From Bradyrhizobium roseum (GTDB lineage: Bacteria > Pseudomonadota > Alphaproteobacteria > Rhizobiales > Xanthobacteraceae): DNA of 64,000 nucleotides. A program made the position numbers and the translations under genes. Positions 1 through 8,448 of the stretch are shown in pieces. The number at the start of each line of letters is the position of its first letter. Position 1 is the stretch's first letter. The notes below the pieces were generated by a model that saw only the letters and a list, made by a program, of their open reading frames with translations, ran no database searches and was not told the origin of the DNA. The DNA lies in the NCBI RefSeq assembly GCF_030413175.1, contig NZ_CP129212.1, positions 3,968,001-4,032,000 of the forward strand, written 5' to 3'.

Positions 1-234
1 GCGCTCGTTGGGCTCCATCTCCAGCAGATCCTCGCCCTTGAACAGGATCTCGCCGCCGGTGACTTCATAGCCCGGCTTACCGGCGATGACGTGCGAGAGC
101 GTCGATTTCCCGGAGCCGTTCGGCCCCATGATCGCGTGCACCTCGCCCGCGTTCACGGTGAGCGTCAGTCCGTGGAGAATCTCGCGTTCCTCGACACGAA
201 CCTTCAGGTCTTTCACTTCAAGCAACGCAGTCAT
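1..234 (-). CDS. sufC: Fe-S cluster assembly ATPase SufC (partial, N-terminus only)
   Basis: ABC-type ATPase of the SUF system; it partners SufB and SufD in the cytoplasmic scaffold that builds Fe-S clusters. Only the first 78 residues lie in the window and the rest runs off the left edge. The protein begins MTALLEVKDLKVRVEE and carries the Walker A motif GPNGSGKST at about residues 37-45, followed by the SufC-like stretch HVIAGKPGYEVTGGEI. The start is supported by an AAGGA ribosome binding site a few bases upstream. It lies 17 bp downstream of a small membrane-protein gene and is in line with sufB, so all three are probably one transcript. Confidence 0.93.
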   Translation of the reverse strand, partial: MTALLEVKDLKVRVEEREILHGLTLTVNAGEVHAIMGPNGSGKSTLSHVIAGKPGYEVTGGEILFKGEDLLEMEPNER

Positions 235-251
235 GTTGTTTCCTTGTGGGC

Positions 252-458
252 CTAGATCGCCGCCCGAATTAATCCCGGAAGAAGTAGCCAGGCGAAGAAG
301 CCGAGAGCACCGCCGCCAGCAGCCAATTTTCCGAATTCTGTTACCTCAACCCATCCCGACAAACCGCCGATCAGCGCAGCAACAGCCCCAGCGAGCGCAA
401 CAAACAAGAAGATCGCAAGTGGCGCAAACCGAACAACTGCGAAAATGTTGCGGATCAT
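252..458 (-). CDS. Two-helix membrane miniprotein between sufB and sufC
   Basis: 68-residue hydrophobic protein starting MIRNIFAVVRFAPLAIFLF, with two predicted membrane helices (about residues 9-35 and 46-65) joined by a short loop GWVEVTEFGKL. It starts 5 bp after the sufB stop and ends 17 bp before sufC, so it sits inside the suf operon and is probably translated from the same message. I do not recognise the family. The position suggests either a passenger gene or a membrane partner of the SUF machinery, but nothing in the sequence shows which. A longer reading in the same frame enters sufB and is not needed. Confidence 0.62.
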   Translation of the reverse strand: MIRNIFAVVRFAPLAIFLFVALAGAVAALIGGLSGWVEVTEFGKLAAGGGALGFFAWLLLPGLIRAAI

Positions 459-463
459 CTGGC

Positions 464-1945
464 CTATCCGACGCTGCCTTCCAACGAGATCGAGATCAGC
501 TTCTGCGCTTCCACCGCAAACTCCATCGGCAGTTGCTGCAGCACGTCCTTCACAAAGCCGTTGACGACCAAGCCGACAGCCTCCTCCTGCGAAAGACCGC
601 GCTGGATGCAGTAGAACAGCACGTCCTCGGAGATCTTCGACGTCGTCGCTTCGTGCTCGAACTGCGCCGTCGAGTTCTTGGCCTCGACATAAGGCACGGT
701 ATGCGCGCCGCACTTGTCGCCGATCAGCAGCGAGTCGCAGGCCGTAAAATTGCGCGCGCCGGTGGCCTTGCGATGGGCGGTGACGAGGCCGCGATAGGTG
801 TTTTGCGACACGCCGGCGGCGATGCCCTTGGAGATGATCCGGCTCGTCGTGTTCTTGCCGAGATGGATCATCTTGGTGCCGCTATCGACCTGCTGGTGAC
901 CGTTCGAGATCGCGATCGAATAGAACTCGCCGCGCGAATTGTCCCCGCGCAAAATGCAGCTCGGATATTTCCAGGTGATCGCCGACCCGGTTTCGACCTG
1001 GGTCCAGGAGATTTTTGAGTTGTTGCCGCGACAGTCGCCGCGCTTGGTGACGAAATTGTAGATGCCGCCGACACCCTCGGAGTTGCCGGGGTACCAGTTC
1101 TGCACCGTCGAGTATTTGATCTCGGCGTCGTCGAGCGTGACCAGTTCGACCACGGCGGCATGCAGCTGGTTCTCGTCGCGCTGCGGTGCGGTGCAGCCTT
1201 CGAGGTAGCTGACATAAGCGCCCTTGTCGGCGATGATCAGCGTGCGCTCGAACTGGCCGGTGTTGCGCTCGTTGATGCGGAAATAGGTCGACAATTCCAT
1301 CGGGCAGCGCACGCCCGGCGGCACGTAGACGAACGAGCCGTCGGAGAACACCGCCGAATTCAGCGTTGCGTAGTAATTGTCCGAGGTCGGCACGACCGTG
1401 CCGAGATATTTCTGCACCAGCTCGGGATGCTCGCGGATCGCCTCCGAGATCGGCATGAAGATCACGCCGGCCGCCTTCAATTCCTTCTGGAACGTGGTCG
1501 CCACCGAAACCGAATCGAACACGGCATCGACCGCGATCTTGCGCTCGCCTTCCGGCCTGACGACGCCTTCCAGCAGTTCGACTTCCCGCAGGGGGATGCC
1601 GAGCTTCTCGTAGGTCTTGAGGATTTCCGGATCGATCTCGTCCAGCGAGCCGATCTGCTTCTTCGGCTTCGGCGCCGAGTAATAATAGAGATCCTGGTAG
1701 TCGATCCTGGGATAGCTGACGCGGGCCCAGGTCGGCTCGGTCATGGTCAGCCAGCGGCGATAGGCCTCCAGCCGCCATTCCAGCATCCAGGCCGGCTCGT
1801 TCTTCTTGGCGGAGATGAAGCGGACGGTATCTTCCGACAGCCCCTTGGGGGCCTTGTCCGATTCGATCAGGGTCTCAAACCCATATCGATACTGGTCGAC
1901 GTCGATACGCTTCACGCGCTCGACCGTCTCTTGTACGGCTGGCAT
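464..1945 (-). CDS. sufB: Fe-S cluster assembly scaffold protein SufB
   Basis: 493-residue SufB, the scaffold subunit of the SufBCD complex on which Fe-S clusters are assembled in the cytoplasm. Full length for the family, with typical N-terminal text ([21 protein letters not shown]) and the conserved beta-helix core around [16 protein letters not shown] and SYLEGCTAP. The start is preceded by a GGAGGA ribosome binding site. It follows a cysteine desulfurase gene (89 bp gap containing an ICE-like palindrome) and precedes the miniprotein and sufC. Regulation by iron or oxidative stress is likely from the family and from the palindrome, but is not shown directly. Confidence 0.97.
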   Translation of the reverse strand: MPAVQETVERVKRIDVDQYRYGFETLIESDKAPKGLSEDTVRFISAKKNEPAWMLEWRLEAYRRWLTMTEPTWARVSYPRIDYQDLYYYSAPKPKKQIGSLDEIDPEILKTYEKLGIPLREVELLEGVVRPEGERKIAVDAVFDSVSVATTFQKELKAAGVIFMPISEAIREHPELVQKYLGTVVPTSDNYYATLNSAVFSDGSFVYVPPGVRCPMELSTYFRINERNTGQFERTLIIADKGAYVSYLEGCTAPQRDENQLHAAVVELVTLDDAEIKYSTVQNWYPGNSEGVGGIYNFVTKRGDCRGNNSKISWTQVETGSAITWKYPSCILRGDNSRGEFYSIAISNGHQQVDSGTKMIHLGKNTTSRIISKGIAAGVSQNTYRGLVTAHRKATGARNFTACDSLLIGDKCGAHTVPYVEAKNSTAQFEHEATTSKISEDVLFYCIQRGLSQEEAVGLVVNGFVKDVLQQLPMEFAVEAQKLISISLEGSVG

Positions 1946-2024
1946 TCACATCCTCCGCTCGCGGTTTCAAGGACCGCGGTGGAATAATTCAAAGTCGGTG
2001 ACGAAGCGTTCCGGCGAAACGGAC

Positions 2025-2039
2025 TTAGAACGTTTCAAG
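2025..2039 (-). promoter_or_regulatory. Candidate Irr/ICE-like iron-control palindrome upstream of sufB
   Basis: The plus strand reads TTAGAA-CGT-TTCAAG, an imperfect palindrome close to the rhizobial iron control element pattern TTAGAA-N3-TTCTAA (two mismatches in the right half). It lies about 80-95 bases upstream of the sufB start and overlaps the stop codon of the cysteine desulfurase gene. This would allow sufB onward to have its own iron-responsive promoter. The match is by eye and the factor (Irr) is inferred. Confidence 0.4.
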
Positions 2040-3189
2040 CCGTGTTTCGTCGTCCCTTAAGTAAGGCATCGGCAAGCTTTCGCCAAGCCTGAAGGGCCAA
2101 ATCAATCCCCGCCTCCGACGTAGACCAGCCCAGACTGAGCCGCACCGCTCCCTGGGCCAGTTCCCGGTCGAAGCCCATGGCCTCCAGCACGTGCGACGGC
2201 TGGACCTTGCCGGACGAGCAGGCCGAGCCGGAAGACACTGAAACTCCACCTAAATCGAAGCCAATCACGGCCGTTTCGGCCTTGATCCCGGGAACCGTGA
2301 ACAGCGTGGTATTGGGTAGCCGCGGCACGTCCCCGGAGAACACGATCATACCTGGCGTCTCCCGCAGGCCCGCCTCAAGCCGGTCCCGCAACGCCCGAAT
2401 CCGGGCCGCGTCTCCTTCCAGAGCAGCCATGGCAGCCCGCACGGCCGCACCGAAGGCGGCTATTCCTGCGACATTCTCGGTGCCGGCCCGGCGGCCCAGC
2501 TCCTGGCCGCCGCCCCGCAGCAGCGGCGCCAGCCCCTGCACTCCGTCAGCCAGAACCAGCGCCCCGACGCCCTTGGGGCCGCCGATCTTGTGCGCGGAAA
2601 GCGTGACCAGATCGGCTCCTATCATGCTGATATCAAATGGTATTTTTCCAAGCGCCTGGATCGCATCGACGTGCAGCAGCCCGTTGGCTTCATGCACGAT
2701 GTCAGCGACCTCGCCGACCGGCTGAAGCGCCCCGGTTTCGTTGTTGGCCAGCATGACCGAAACCAGCGCGGGCGGCCCATCCGCAACCAGCCTTCGGAGG
2801 TCGTCGAGGTCGATCAGGCCAGACCCGGTAACCCGGATGGTACCGATCGCCTCCGGGAAGAAACGGCCGCCCGACAGCACCGATGGATGTTCGATGGCCG
2901 AGAGCAGCAGGCGCCGGACCGGTTCGCCGGAGCCCCGGCGCAATCCCGGCATCAGCGCCAGCGCGTTCGCCTCGGTCCCGCCCGACGTGAACACCACGTC
3001 CGGCGCGCGGGCGCCGACGGCCGCCGCGACCGCGGCGCGAGCATCCTCGACCAGCCGGCGCGCCTGACGTCCCTCGGTGTGGACGGACGACGGATTGCCC
3101 GCCGCCTCCCACGCAGCCGCCATCGCCTGCCGCGCCTCGGGGCGCAGCGGCGTCGTCGCATTCCAGTCGAGATAGACCCGCTCGGGCAT
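2035..3189 (-). CDS. Cysteine desulfurase (NifS/IscS-type, PLP dependent)
   Basis: 384-residue aminotransferase-fold enzyme that takes sulfur from cysteine as a persulfide, yielding alanine, for Fe-S assembly. It begins MPERVYLDWNATTPLRPEA. The PLP lysine is K201 in SAHKIGGPKG, and the sulfur-accepting cysteine is C324 in the loop SGSACSSGK. That motif marks group I (NifS/IscS-like) rather than SufS. It is the first gene of the suf-directed cluster on the minus strand and is divergent from an alpha/beta hydrolase. Whether it supplies SufB directly or a SufS downstream does so cannot be told from this window. Confidence 0.93.
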   Translation of the reverse strand: MPERVYLDWNATTPLRPEARQAMAAAWEAAGNPSSVHTEGRQARRLVEDARAAVAAAVGARAPDVVFTSGGTEANALALMPGLRRGSGEPVRRLLLSAIEHPSVLSGGRFFPEAIGTIRVTGSGLIDLDDLRRLVADGPPALVSVMLANNETGALQPVGEVADIVHEANGLLHVDAIQALGKIPFDISMIGADLVTLSAHKIGGPKGVGALVLADGVQGLAPLLRGGGQELGRRAGTENVAGIAAFGAAVRAAMAALEGDAARIRALRDRLEAGLRETPGMIVFSGDVPRLPNTTLFTVPGIKAETAVIGFDLGGVSVSSGSACSSGKVQPSHVLEAMGFDRELAQGAVRLSLGWSTSEAGIDLALQAWRKLADALLKGRRNTA

Positions 3190-3480
3190 CCGTACAATAT
3201 TACCTGAATCGGCTGGCGACGATCACCGGCCTCGGCCTCGGGCTAACGCCAGACGCCTTATGCCAATTGGGGATCGCGCCGTCTCTTGCAATCATGGCCT
3301 AACGCCTTGAACCACCTTCCAGATGTTCAAGATGCTTGCTTTTTGCCCCTTGCCTCATGCTAGAAGGCCGCGACCAGTTCACGGGAGCGCCCGTCCGCGC
3401 ATCGCCCAACGACGCATGATCGCATTCTTCTCGCCGCCAGATCACGTCCGTTGCCCAAGGAAGCCTTCCAAGGATCATCA

Positions 3481-4128
3481 ATGCCTGAAGTCATTTTCAC
3501 CGGCCCCGCTGGCCGCCTCGAGGGCCGCTATCACCCGGCCAAGCAGAAGAACGCGCCGATCGCGATGATCCTGCACCCGCATCCGCAGTTTCACGGCACG
3601 ATGAATCACCAGATCGTCTACCAGTGCTACTACGCGTTTGCGCATCGCGGCTTCTCGGTGCTGCGTTTCAATTTCCGCGGCGTCGGCCGCAGCCAGGGCT
3701 CGTTCGACCACGGCACCGGCGAACTCTCCGACGCGGCGTCCGCGCTCGACTGGGCTCAGACCATCAACCCGGAAGCGCGCGCCTGCTGGGTCGCCGGCTT
3801 CTCGTTCGGCGCCTGGATCGGCATGCAGCTGCTGATGCGCCGCCCCGAAGTCGAAGGTTTCATCTCGATCGCACCGCCCGCCAACCTCTACGACTTCTCG
3901 TTCCTCGCGCCCTGCCCGTCCTCGGGCCTGATCGTGCACGGCGAGAAGGATGCGGTGGTGCCGCCCAAGGACGTCAACACGCTGGTCGAAAAGCTCAAGA
4001 CGCAAAAAGGCATCGTGATCGACCAGCAGATCATCCCCGGCGCCAACCACTTCTTCGACGGCAAGCTCGAGCCGCTGATGGAGACGGTGACGGGCTATCT
4101 GGATATGCGGCTCGCCAACGTGCGGTAA
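3481..4128 (+). CDS. Alpha/beta hydrolase, COG2945-like
   Basis: 215-residue cytoplasmic alpha/beta-hydrolase. The start at MPEVIFTGPAGRLEG is chosen because AAGGA lies just upstream; an upstream in-frame ATG at 3451 has no such site. Catalytic features: an oxyanion-loop HPHPQFHG, nucleophile S108 in GFSFGAW, an acid in HGEKDAVVPP and a late histidine in GANHFFDG. Short members of this family are usually annotated as hydrolases without a known substrate. It is transcribed divergently from the cysteine desulfurase gene across about 290 bp. Confidence 0.88.
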   Translation: MPEVIFTGPAGRLEGRYHPAKQKNAPIAMILHPHPQFHGTMNHQIVYQCYYAFAHRGFSVLRFNFRGVGRSQGSFDHGTGELSDAASALDWAQTINPEARACWVAGFSFGAWIGMQLLMRRPEVEGFISIAPPANLYDFSFLAPCPSSGLIVHGEKDAVVPPKDVNTLVEKLKTQKGIVIDQQIIPGANHFFDGKLEPLMETVTGYLDMRLANVR

Positions 4129-4172
4129 GGGTCGGGTGGGATGGGGTGAATTCGTGCGGTCACCCCTGAGGC

Positions 4173-4535
4173 TTGCTTTTTCTGGCGAGTTGCTCCGAAA
4201 ACGTTCCAGGCTCTGGCCTGGTTGGCAGCTACGCTATCAATCACCGCGGAGACACCGCGACCCTGACCTTGAGGGCTGACCACACTTACACGCACACCGT
4301 CCTCGTGAATGGCAACAAGGTCGAGGAACAAAATTCAACGTGGAGCGCCAACCAGTCGAAATTTGGGACGGACCTCCGTTTTGAGAAGTTCGTCGCGGCG
4401 CCATCGTATCGAAGAAACCAGGGCGAGGATGACGTGCCTTCAACCAGGACCCCCACCGCCGACCGCAGTTGGTTGGGGAAGATAGAACTCTGCTTCAATT
4501 CGGATGTTGGATACTGCTACGCTAAGCAACGTTAG
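4173..4535 (+). CDS. Hypothetical lipoprotein-like protein, possibly frame-damaged at its start
   Basis: 120-residue reading frame opening with TTG and text LLFLASCSENVPG, a lipobox-like LASC with almost no positively charged leader. The body (GSYAINHRGDTATLTLRADH... STWSANQ) resembles small secreted beta-rich proteins of rhizobia, but I do not recognise a family. A GTG at 4154 in the frame one base away would add VRSPLR, a good basic leader, directly before this hydrophobic stretch. This suggests a single-base indel near 4172 may have broken the signal peptide. It could be a pseudogene or a chance frame. Confidence 0.4.
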   Translation: MLFLASCSENVPGSGLVGSYAINHRGDTATLTLRADHTYTHTVLVNGNKVEEQNSTWSANQSKFGTDLRFEKFVAAPSYRRNQGEDDVPSTRTPTADRSWLGKIELCFNSDVGYCYAKQR

Positions 4536-4559
4536 CAAGCGTAGAGCGTGAGAAGAAAT

Positions 4560-4639
4560 TGTAGCCCGCATGAGCGTTTGCGACATGCGGGATGCCGCTG
4601 GCGCCGGTCCCGCATATCGCTGCGCTCATGCGGGCTACA
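4560..4639. repeat. Nested palindromic repeat element
   Basis: Perfect 17-base inverted arms: tgtagcccgcatgagcg at 4560-4576 and its complement at 4623-4639. Inside is a second hairpin with arms atgcggga (4585-4592) and tcccgcat (4608-4615). The next bases, about 4643-4672, resemble part of the repeat at 16531-16559 (TTTGATGG, CGCAAGAGCT). It lies between two small genes, in the style of dispersed intergenic palindromic repeats of Bradyrhizobium-type genomes. Confidence 0.75.
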
Positions 4640-4694
4640 GAATTTGATGGGTTTCGCAAGAGCTAATTCACCCTATACCGCTACAACTCGCCTC

Positions 4695-4910
4695 ATGAAT
4701 AAATTCACCTACGACAGTTCGGTACGAGTCAAGATGGGCGCGCCCGATCATCTGCGTCCCGGGCAACCCGCTTCAGTGTTCGGAGTTTTCCTTCCGCCGG
4801 ATCGGGAGGGATCATATTTCGACCAGTTCGCACCCGGCGTGGTGTATTCCATCGAATACGAAGACGGTGAAGCTGCAGACGTTCACGAGGATCTCCTCGA
4901 GAGCCTGTAG
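4695..4910 (+). CDS. Small conserved-looking hypothetical protein (71 aa)
   Basis: 71-residue acidic soluble protein starting MNKFTYDSSVRVKMGAP and ending EDLLESL. It contains VFGVFLPPDREGSYFDQF and VYSIEYEDGEAADVHED, consistent with a compact beta-barrel fold, without signal peptide or membrane helix. The longer frame from 4548 runs through the palindromic repeat and is unlikely to be the true start. I do not recognise the family. Confidence 0.6.
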   Translation: MNKFTYDSSVRVKMGAPDHLRPGQPASVFGVFLPPDREGSYFDQFAPGVVYSIEYEDGEAADVHEDLLESL

Positions 4911-4928
4911 CCACCTGCCATCCGTCGA

Positions 4929-5606
4929 CTACGCCGCCAGCTTCAGCATGTGCGCGTCATGGCGCACCAGGAACGCGTGCAGCAATTGCGGATAGTCTGG
5001 GCTGACCGCCGTGCGCACGCTCGGCCGTTGCGCCAGCGCCTTGCGCCAAGCGCGCACCTTGGGTGTGTCGGCGAAGACCGAAAGATCAGTGAGTTCGTCG
5101 AACACGTCGAAATAGCGGAAGATCGGTGCGAACACCGCGTCCACCAGGCTGAAATCCGCGCCCGCAAAGAACGGCCCCGCCCCGAGCGTCTTCTCGACCT
5201 GCGCGAATTTGGCGGCGACCGCCTGGCGCTTGGTTTCAAACATCACGGGATCGCCCGTCGTTTCCAGCCCCCAAAGCTCGCCCAGAATCGTCGAGCCGAA
5301 CTCCATCCAGGCGCGGTGCTGCGCACGCTGCAGTGGATCCTGCGGATGAAGTTTTGCCCCGCCTTGCGTGTCCTCGATGTACTCGCAGATCACGTTGCTC
5401 TCGAACAGCGCCACCTCGCCGTCCCCAGTCTCAACCAGCAGCACCGGCACCTTGCCGAGCGGCGAAACCTTCAGGAACCAGTCCGGCTTGTTGGCCAAGT
5501 CGATATCGACCCGCTCGAACGGGATGCCCTTTTCGGTCAGCGCGATCACCGCGCGCTGCACATAGGGACACAACGTGTGACTGATCAGTTTCAGGGCACC
5601 GGCCAT
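4929..5606 (-). CDS. Glutathione S-transferase family protein
   Basis: 225-residue cytosolic GST. The N-terminal thioredoxin-fold domain (residues about 4-85) has the active-site text SHTLCPYVQR with C13, as in omega- or lambda-like GSTs, and the glutathione-binding VSPLGKVPVL ... LFESNVICEYIE. The helical C-terminal domain follows (FFAGADFSLVDAVFAPIFRYF). Cysteine-type GSTs usually act as thiol transferases or reductases rather than conjugating enzymes. A 30-base palindrome lies just before the start and may be an operator. Confidence 0.9.
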   Translation of the reverse strand: MAGALKLISHTLCPYVQRAVIALTEKGIPFERVDIDLANKPDWFLKVSPLGKVPVLLVETGDGEVALFESNVICEYIEDTQGGAKLHPQDPLQRAQHRAWMEFGSTILGELWGLETTGDPVMFETKRQAVAAKFAQVEKTLGAGPFFAGADFSLVDAVFAPIFRYFDVFDELTDLSVFADTPKVRAWRKALAQRPSVRTAVSPDYPQLLHAFLVRHDAHMLKLAA

Positions 5607-5622
5607 AGTATCCTCCGATTAA

Positions 5623-5652
5623 TGCATCTGCATCCACTTAGATGCAAATGCA
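5623..5652 (-). promoter_or_regulatory. 30-base imperfect palindrome upstream of the GST gene
   Basis: The plus strand has tgcat-c-tgcatc, six central bases, then gatgca-a-atgca, an imperfect palindrome built from four copies of TGCAT/ATGCA. It is centred about 31 bases upstream of the GST start, in the position of a repressor operator over a promoter. The binding factor is unknown. Confidence 0.4.
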
Positions 5653-5811
5653 TCAACCTGTCAACCATTGCCGCCCGTGGTCGAACAACAGGGCGTGCGT
5701 GCGCCGTCCCCCGGACGCAAGCGGCGCGGACGGCGCAAACGGGCGCGTGATTCCTACTGTGCATGGGGTTGTTTTCGATATTTTGGTTTAGAGCCCAACG
5801 GGCACCTGCCC

Positions 5812-6912
5812 TCAAGGCCGCGCGATCATACCGCCGGTCATGGGAAACGGTACCCCGGTCGTGGCGGGATAGCTCAGCGGCAGGCCCTTCAGGCCCCGCG
5901 CCGCCAGGAAGCCGAACGCTTGCGCCTCGATGGCATCCGACGCCCAGCCGAGCGTGTCGGCGGCGCGGACGGTCGCGGGTTGCAGGCATTCGCGCAGCAT
6001 CCGCAGCATGGTCAGGTTGCGGGCGCCGCCACCGGCCACGATCCAGTTCTTCGGCTCCTTCGGCAGATGCGGCACCACGCGGGCAATCGCGGCGGCGGTG
6101 AAGGCGGTCAGCGTCGCTGCGCCGTCCTCCGGCGGCACGTCGCCGAGCTTGAGGCCGGCGAACTCGTTGCGGTCGAGCGACTTCGGCGGCGGCAGCGCGA
6201 AGAACGGCAGCTGCAGCGCCCGGTTGATCCAGGCCGCATCGACCCGGCCCAGCGCCGCGGTGCGGCCCTCGGCGTCGAAACGCTGGTTCAGCCAGCGAAA
6301 CATGTGGTCGTCGAGCAGCGCATTGCCCGGGCCGGTGTCGCACGCGATCAGGGTGTCGCCGTCGATATAGGTGATGTTGGCGACCCCGCCGATATTGACC
6401 ACCACCGTCGGCCCTTCCCAGTCCAGCGACTGCGCCAGCGCGCGGTGATAGACCGGCACGAACGGCGCGCCCTGCCCGCCGGCATCGACGTCGGCGGCGC
6501 GGAAATCGTACATCACGGGAATGTGGAGCGTCTTGGCGAGCGAGGCCGCGTCGCCGATCTGGACGGTCAGTCTCTTCTCCGGGCGATGCAGCACGGTCTG
6601 GCCGTGGAAGCCGATGATGTCGATGTCGTCCAAGCGTAGGCGGTTTTGCGCGGTAAAGGCCGCCACCGCTTCCGCATGGGCTGACGTCACGATCCGTTCG
6701 GCCTCGCGCAGGCAACCGGGCCGCGCGGTGCGATCCGGCAGGTCGGCGGCCTCGTACAGCGCCTGGCGCAGCACGCCGCGCTCCGCGTCGGTATAGGCGC
6801 GGTAGCCGGACGGCCCAAGCGCATTCACCTTGCGGCCGTCGGTCTCGATCAAAGCGACATCGACCCCGTCAAGCGAGGTGCCACTCATCAGACCCAGTGC
6901 CGTCAACATCAT
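5812..6912 (-). CDS. anmK: Anhydro-N-acetylmuramic acid kinase
   Basis: 366-residue AnmK, which opens and phosphorylates 1,6-anhydro-MurNAc to MurNAc-6-phosphate in peptidoglycan recycling. The signature GLMSGTSLDGVDVALIE is at residues 7-23, with VVVNIGGVANITYI and ACDTGPGNALLDD typical of the ATP-binding ASKHA fold. Length is normal. It is divergent from tyrS, a pairing common in alphaproteobacteria. The preceding MurNAc-recycling genes are not in the window. Confidence 0.95.
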   Translation of the reverse strand: MMLTALGLMSGTSLDGVDVALIETDGRKVNALGPSGYRAYTDAERGVLRQALYEAADLPDRTARPGCLREAERIVTSAHAEAVAAFTAQNRLRLDDIDIIGFHGQTVLHRPEKRLTVQIGDAASLAKTLHIPVMYDFRAADVDAGGQGAPFVPVYHRALAQSLDWEGPTVVVNIGGVANITYIDGDTLIACDTGPGNALLDDHMFRWLNQRFDAEGRTAALGRVDAAWINRALQLPFFALPPPKSLDRNEFAGLKLGDVPPEDGAATLTAFTAAAIARVVPHLPKEPKNWIVAGGGARNLTMLRMLRECLQPATVRAADTLGWASDAIEAQAFGFLAARGLKGLPLSYPATTGVPFPMTGGMIARP

Positions 6913-6968
6913 GTTAGATCGTGCCTCTGCAACACCCTGCTCGAACCGTCCCGCCGACGACGATCAGC

Positions 6969-6995
6969 TTGTGCCAAACACGGACATCTTATAAT
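6969..6995 (+). promoter_or_regulatory. Candidate tyrS promoter
   Basis: A perfect TATAAT at 6990-6995 preceded by TTGTGC at 6969-6974 (15-base spacer, somewhat short). It would give a leader of roughly 90 bases before tyrS. A second weaker -10 (TACAAT, 7049-7054) lies nearer the gene. Prediction by eye only. Confidence 0.3.
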
Positions 6996-7089
6996 GCCAC
7001 AGCGCCCGGTTTTGCGGCAGCCTGTTTCATCCGGGTTCCGCAAACTGTTACAATTACAGTGAAAAGAGAATGATCAGAGTCCCCCGCCC

Positions 7090-8343
7090 ATGACCGCATT
7101 TAAATCGGATTTCCTGAACATTTTAAGCGAACGCGGCTTCATCCACCAATGTTCCGATTTCGACGGACTCGACGCGCTCGCCGCCAAGGGCCAGGCGACC
7201 GCCTATGTCGGCTACGACTGCACTGCACCCTCGCTCCATATCGGCAACTACCTCACCATGATGATGCTGCACTGGCTGCAGCAGAGCGGCAACAAGCCGA
7301 TCACGCTGATGGGTGGCGGCACCACCATGGTCGGCGACCCCTCGGGCAAGGACGAGTCGCGCGCCATCCGCTCGATTTCCGAAATCGAGGCCAACAAGGC
7401 GTCGATCCGCGGCGTTTTTTCGAAGGTATTGCGCTATGGCGACGGCGCCAGCGATGCTATCATGCTCGACAACGCCGAGTGGCTGACCAGGCTGAACTGG
7501 ATCGAGATGCTGCGCGATATCGGCCGGCATTTCTCCGTCAACCGCATGCTGACGATGGACTCCGTCCGCCTCCGCCTCGAGCGCGAGCAGGAGATGAGCT
7601 TCATCGAGTTCAACTACATGGTCTGCCAGGCCTACGACTTCGTCGAGCTGGCGCGGCGCACCGGCTGCCGGCTGCAGATGGGCGGCTCCGACCAGTGGGG
7701 CAACATCGTCAACGGCGTCGATCTCGGCCGCCGCATGGGCACGGAGCAACTGTATGCGCTGACCACACCGCTGTTGACCACGGCCTCGGGCGCCAAGATG
7801 GGCAAGACCGCGCAGGGCGCGGTGTGGCTCAACGCCGACCAGTTCAGCCCTTACGATTTCTGGCAATACTGGCGCAACGTCGAGGACGCCGACGTCGTCA
7901 AATTCCTGAAACTGTTCACGATCCTGCCGATGGCCGAAATCGCCAAACTGGCTGCGCTGCAGGGCGGCGAGATCAACGAAGCCAAGAAGGTGCTGGCGAC
8001 GGAGGCGACCGCGCTGCTCCACGGCCGCGACGCCGCCAATACCGCGGCCGAAACCGCCCGGCAGACCTTTGAGCAAGGCGCGATCGCCGAAAACCTGCCG
8101 ACAGTGGAAATTTCTTCCGGCGAACTGGAATCCGGCGCCGCCGTGCTGGGCCTGTTCGTGAAGGCGGGCCTCGTCGCATCGAACGGCGAGGCGCGGCGCC
8201 AGATCAAGGGCGGTGGTTTGCGCGTCAACGATGCAGCCGTCACCGACGAAAAAATGGTCCTGACTCCGTCCAACCTCACCCCGGAAGGCGTCATCAAGCT
8301 TTCCATGGGCAAGAAAAAGCACGTGCTGCTCAAGCCGGCATAG
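7090..8343 (+). CDS. tyrS: Tyrosyl-tRNA synthetase
   Basis: 417-residue class I aminoacyl-tRNA synthetase that charges tRNA-Tyr. The HIGH-type motif is HIGN at residues 50-53, the KMSKS-type motif is KMGKT at 236-240, and the tyrosine-binding text [10 protein letters not shown] is present. A C-terminal S4 RNA-binding domain ([22 protein letters not shown]) occupies roughly residues 350-410. The start ATG at 7090 gives [10 protein letters not shown]. Full length for the bacterial enzyme. Confidence 0.98.
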   Translation: MTAFKSDFLNILSERGFIHQCSDFDGLDALAAKGQATAYVGYDCTAPSLHIGNYLTMMMLHWLQQSGNKPITLMGGGTTMVGDPSGKDESRAIRSISEIEANKASIRGVFSKVLRYGDGASDAIMLDNAEWLTRLNWIEMLRDIGRHFSVNRMLTMDSVRLRLEREQEMSFIEFNYMVCQAYDFVELARRTGCRLQMGGSDQWGNIVNGVDLGRRMGTEQLYALTTPLLTTASGAKMGKTAQGAVWLNADQFSPYDFWQYWRNVEDADVVKFLKLFTILPMAEIAKLAALQGGEINEAKKVLATEATALLHGRDAANTAAETARQTFEQGAIAENLPTVEISSGELESGAAVLGLFVKAGLVASNGEARRQIKGGGLRVNDAAVTDEKMVLTPSNLTPEGVIKLSMGKKKHVLLKPA

Positions 8344-8391
8344 AGCATGATCCCGGAAAAGTGGACACCGGTTTTCCGACGAGATCATGCT
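8344..8391. repeat. 48-base palindromic intergenic repeat
   Basis: Inverted repeat with ends agcatgatc and gatcatgct and an interior cggaaaa...ttttccg, immediately after the tyrS stop. This AGCATGATC/GGAAAA/CCGGTTTTCC type of element is recurrent between genes in Bradyrhizobium and Rhodopseudomonas. The hairpin could also end or protect the tyrS message, although no T-run follows. Confidence 0.7.
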
Positions 8392-8448
8392 AAAATCAAA
8401 ATCCAGCGCCCGTCCGCATAGGCGCATTCATTTTTCACGCTTGCAGGG

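Noticed and set aside
86..1018. 310-codon plus-strand frame opposite sufB and sufC
   Set aside because: Arg-rich shadow of the suf genes without any motif.
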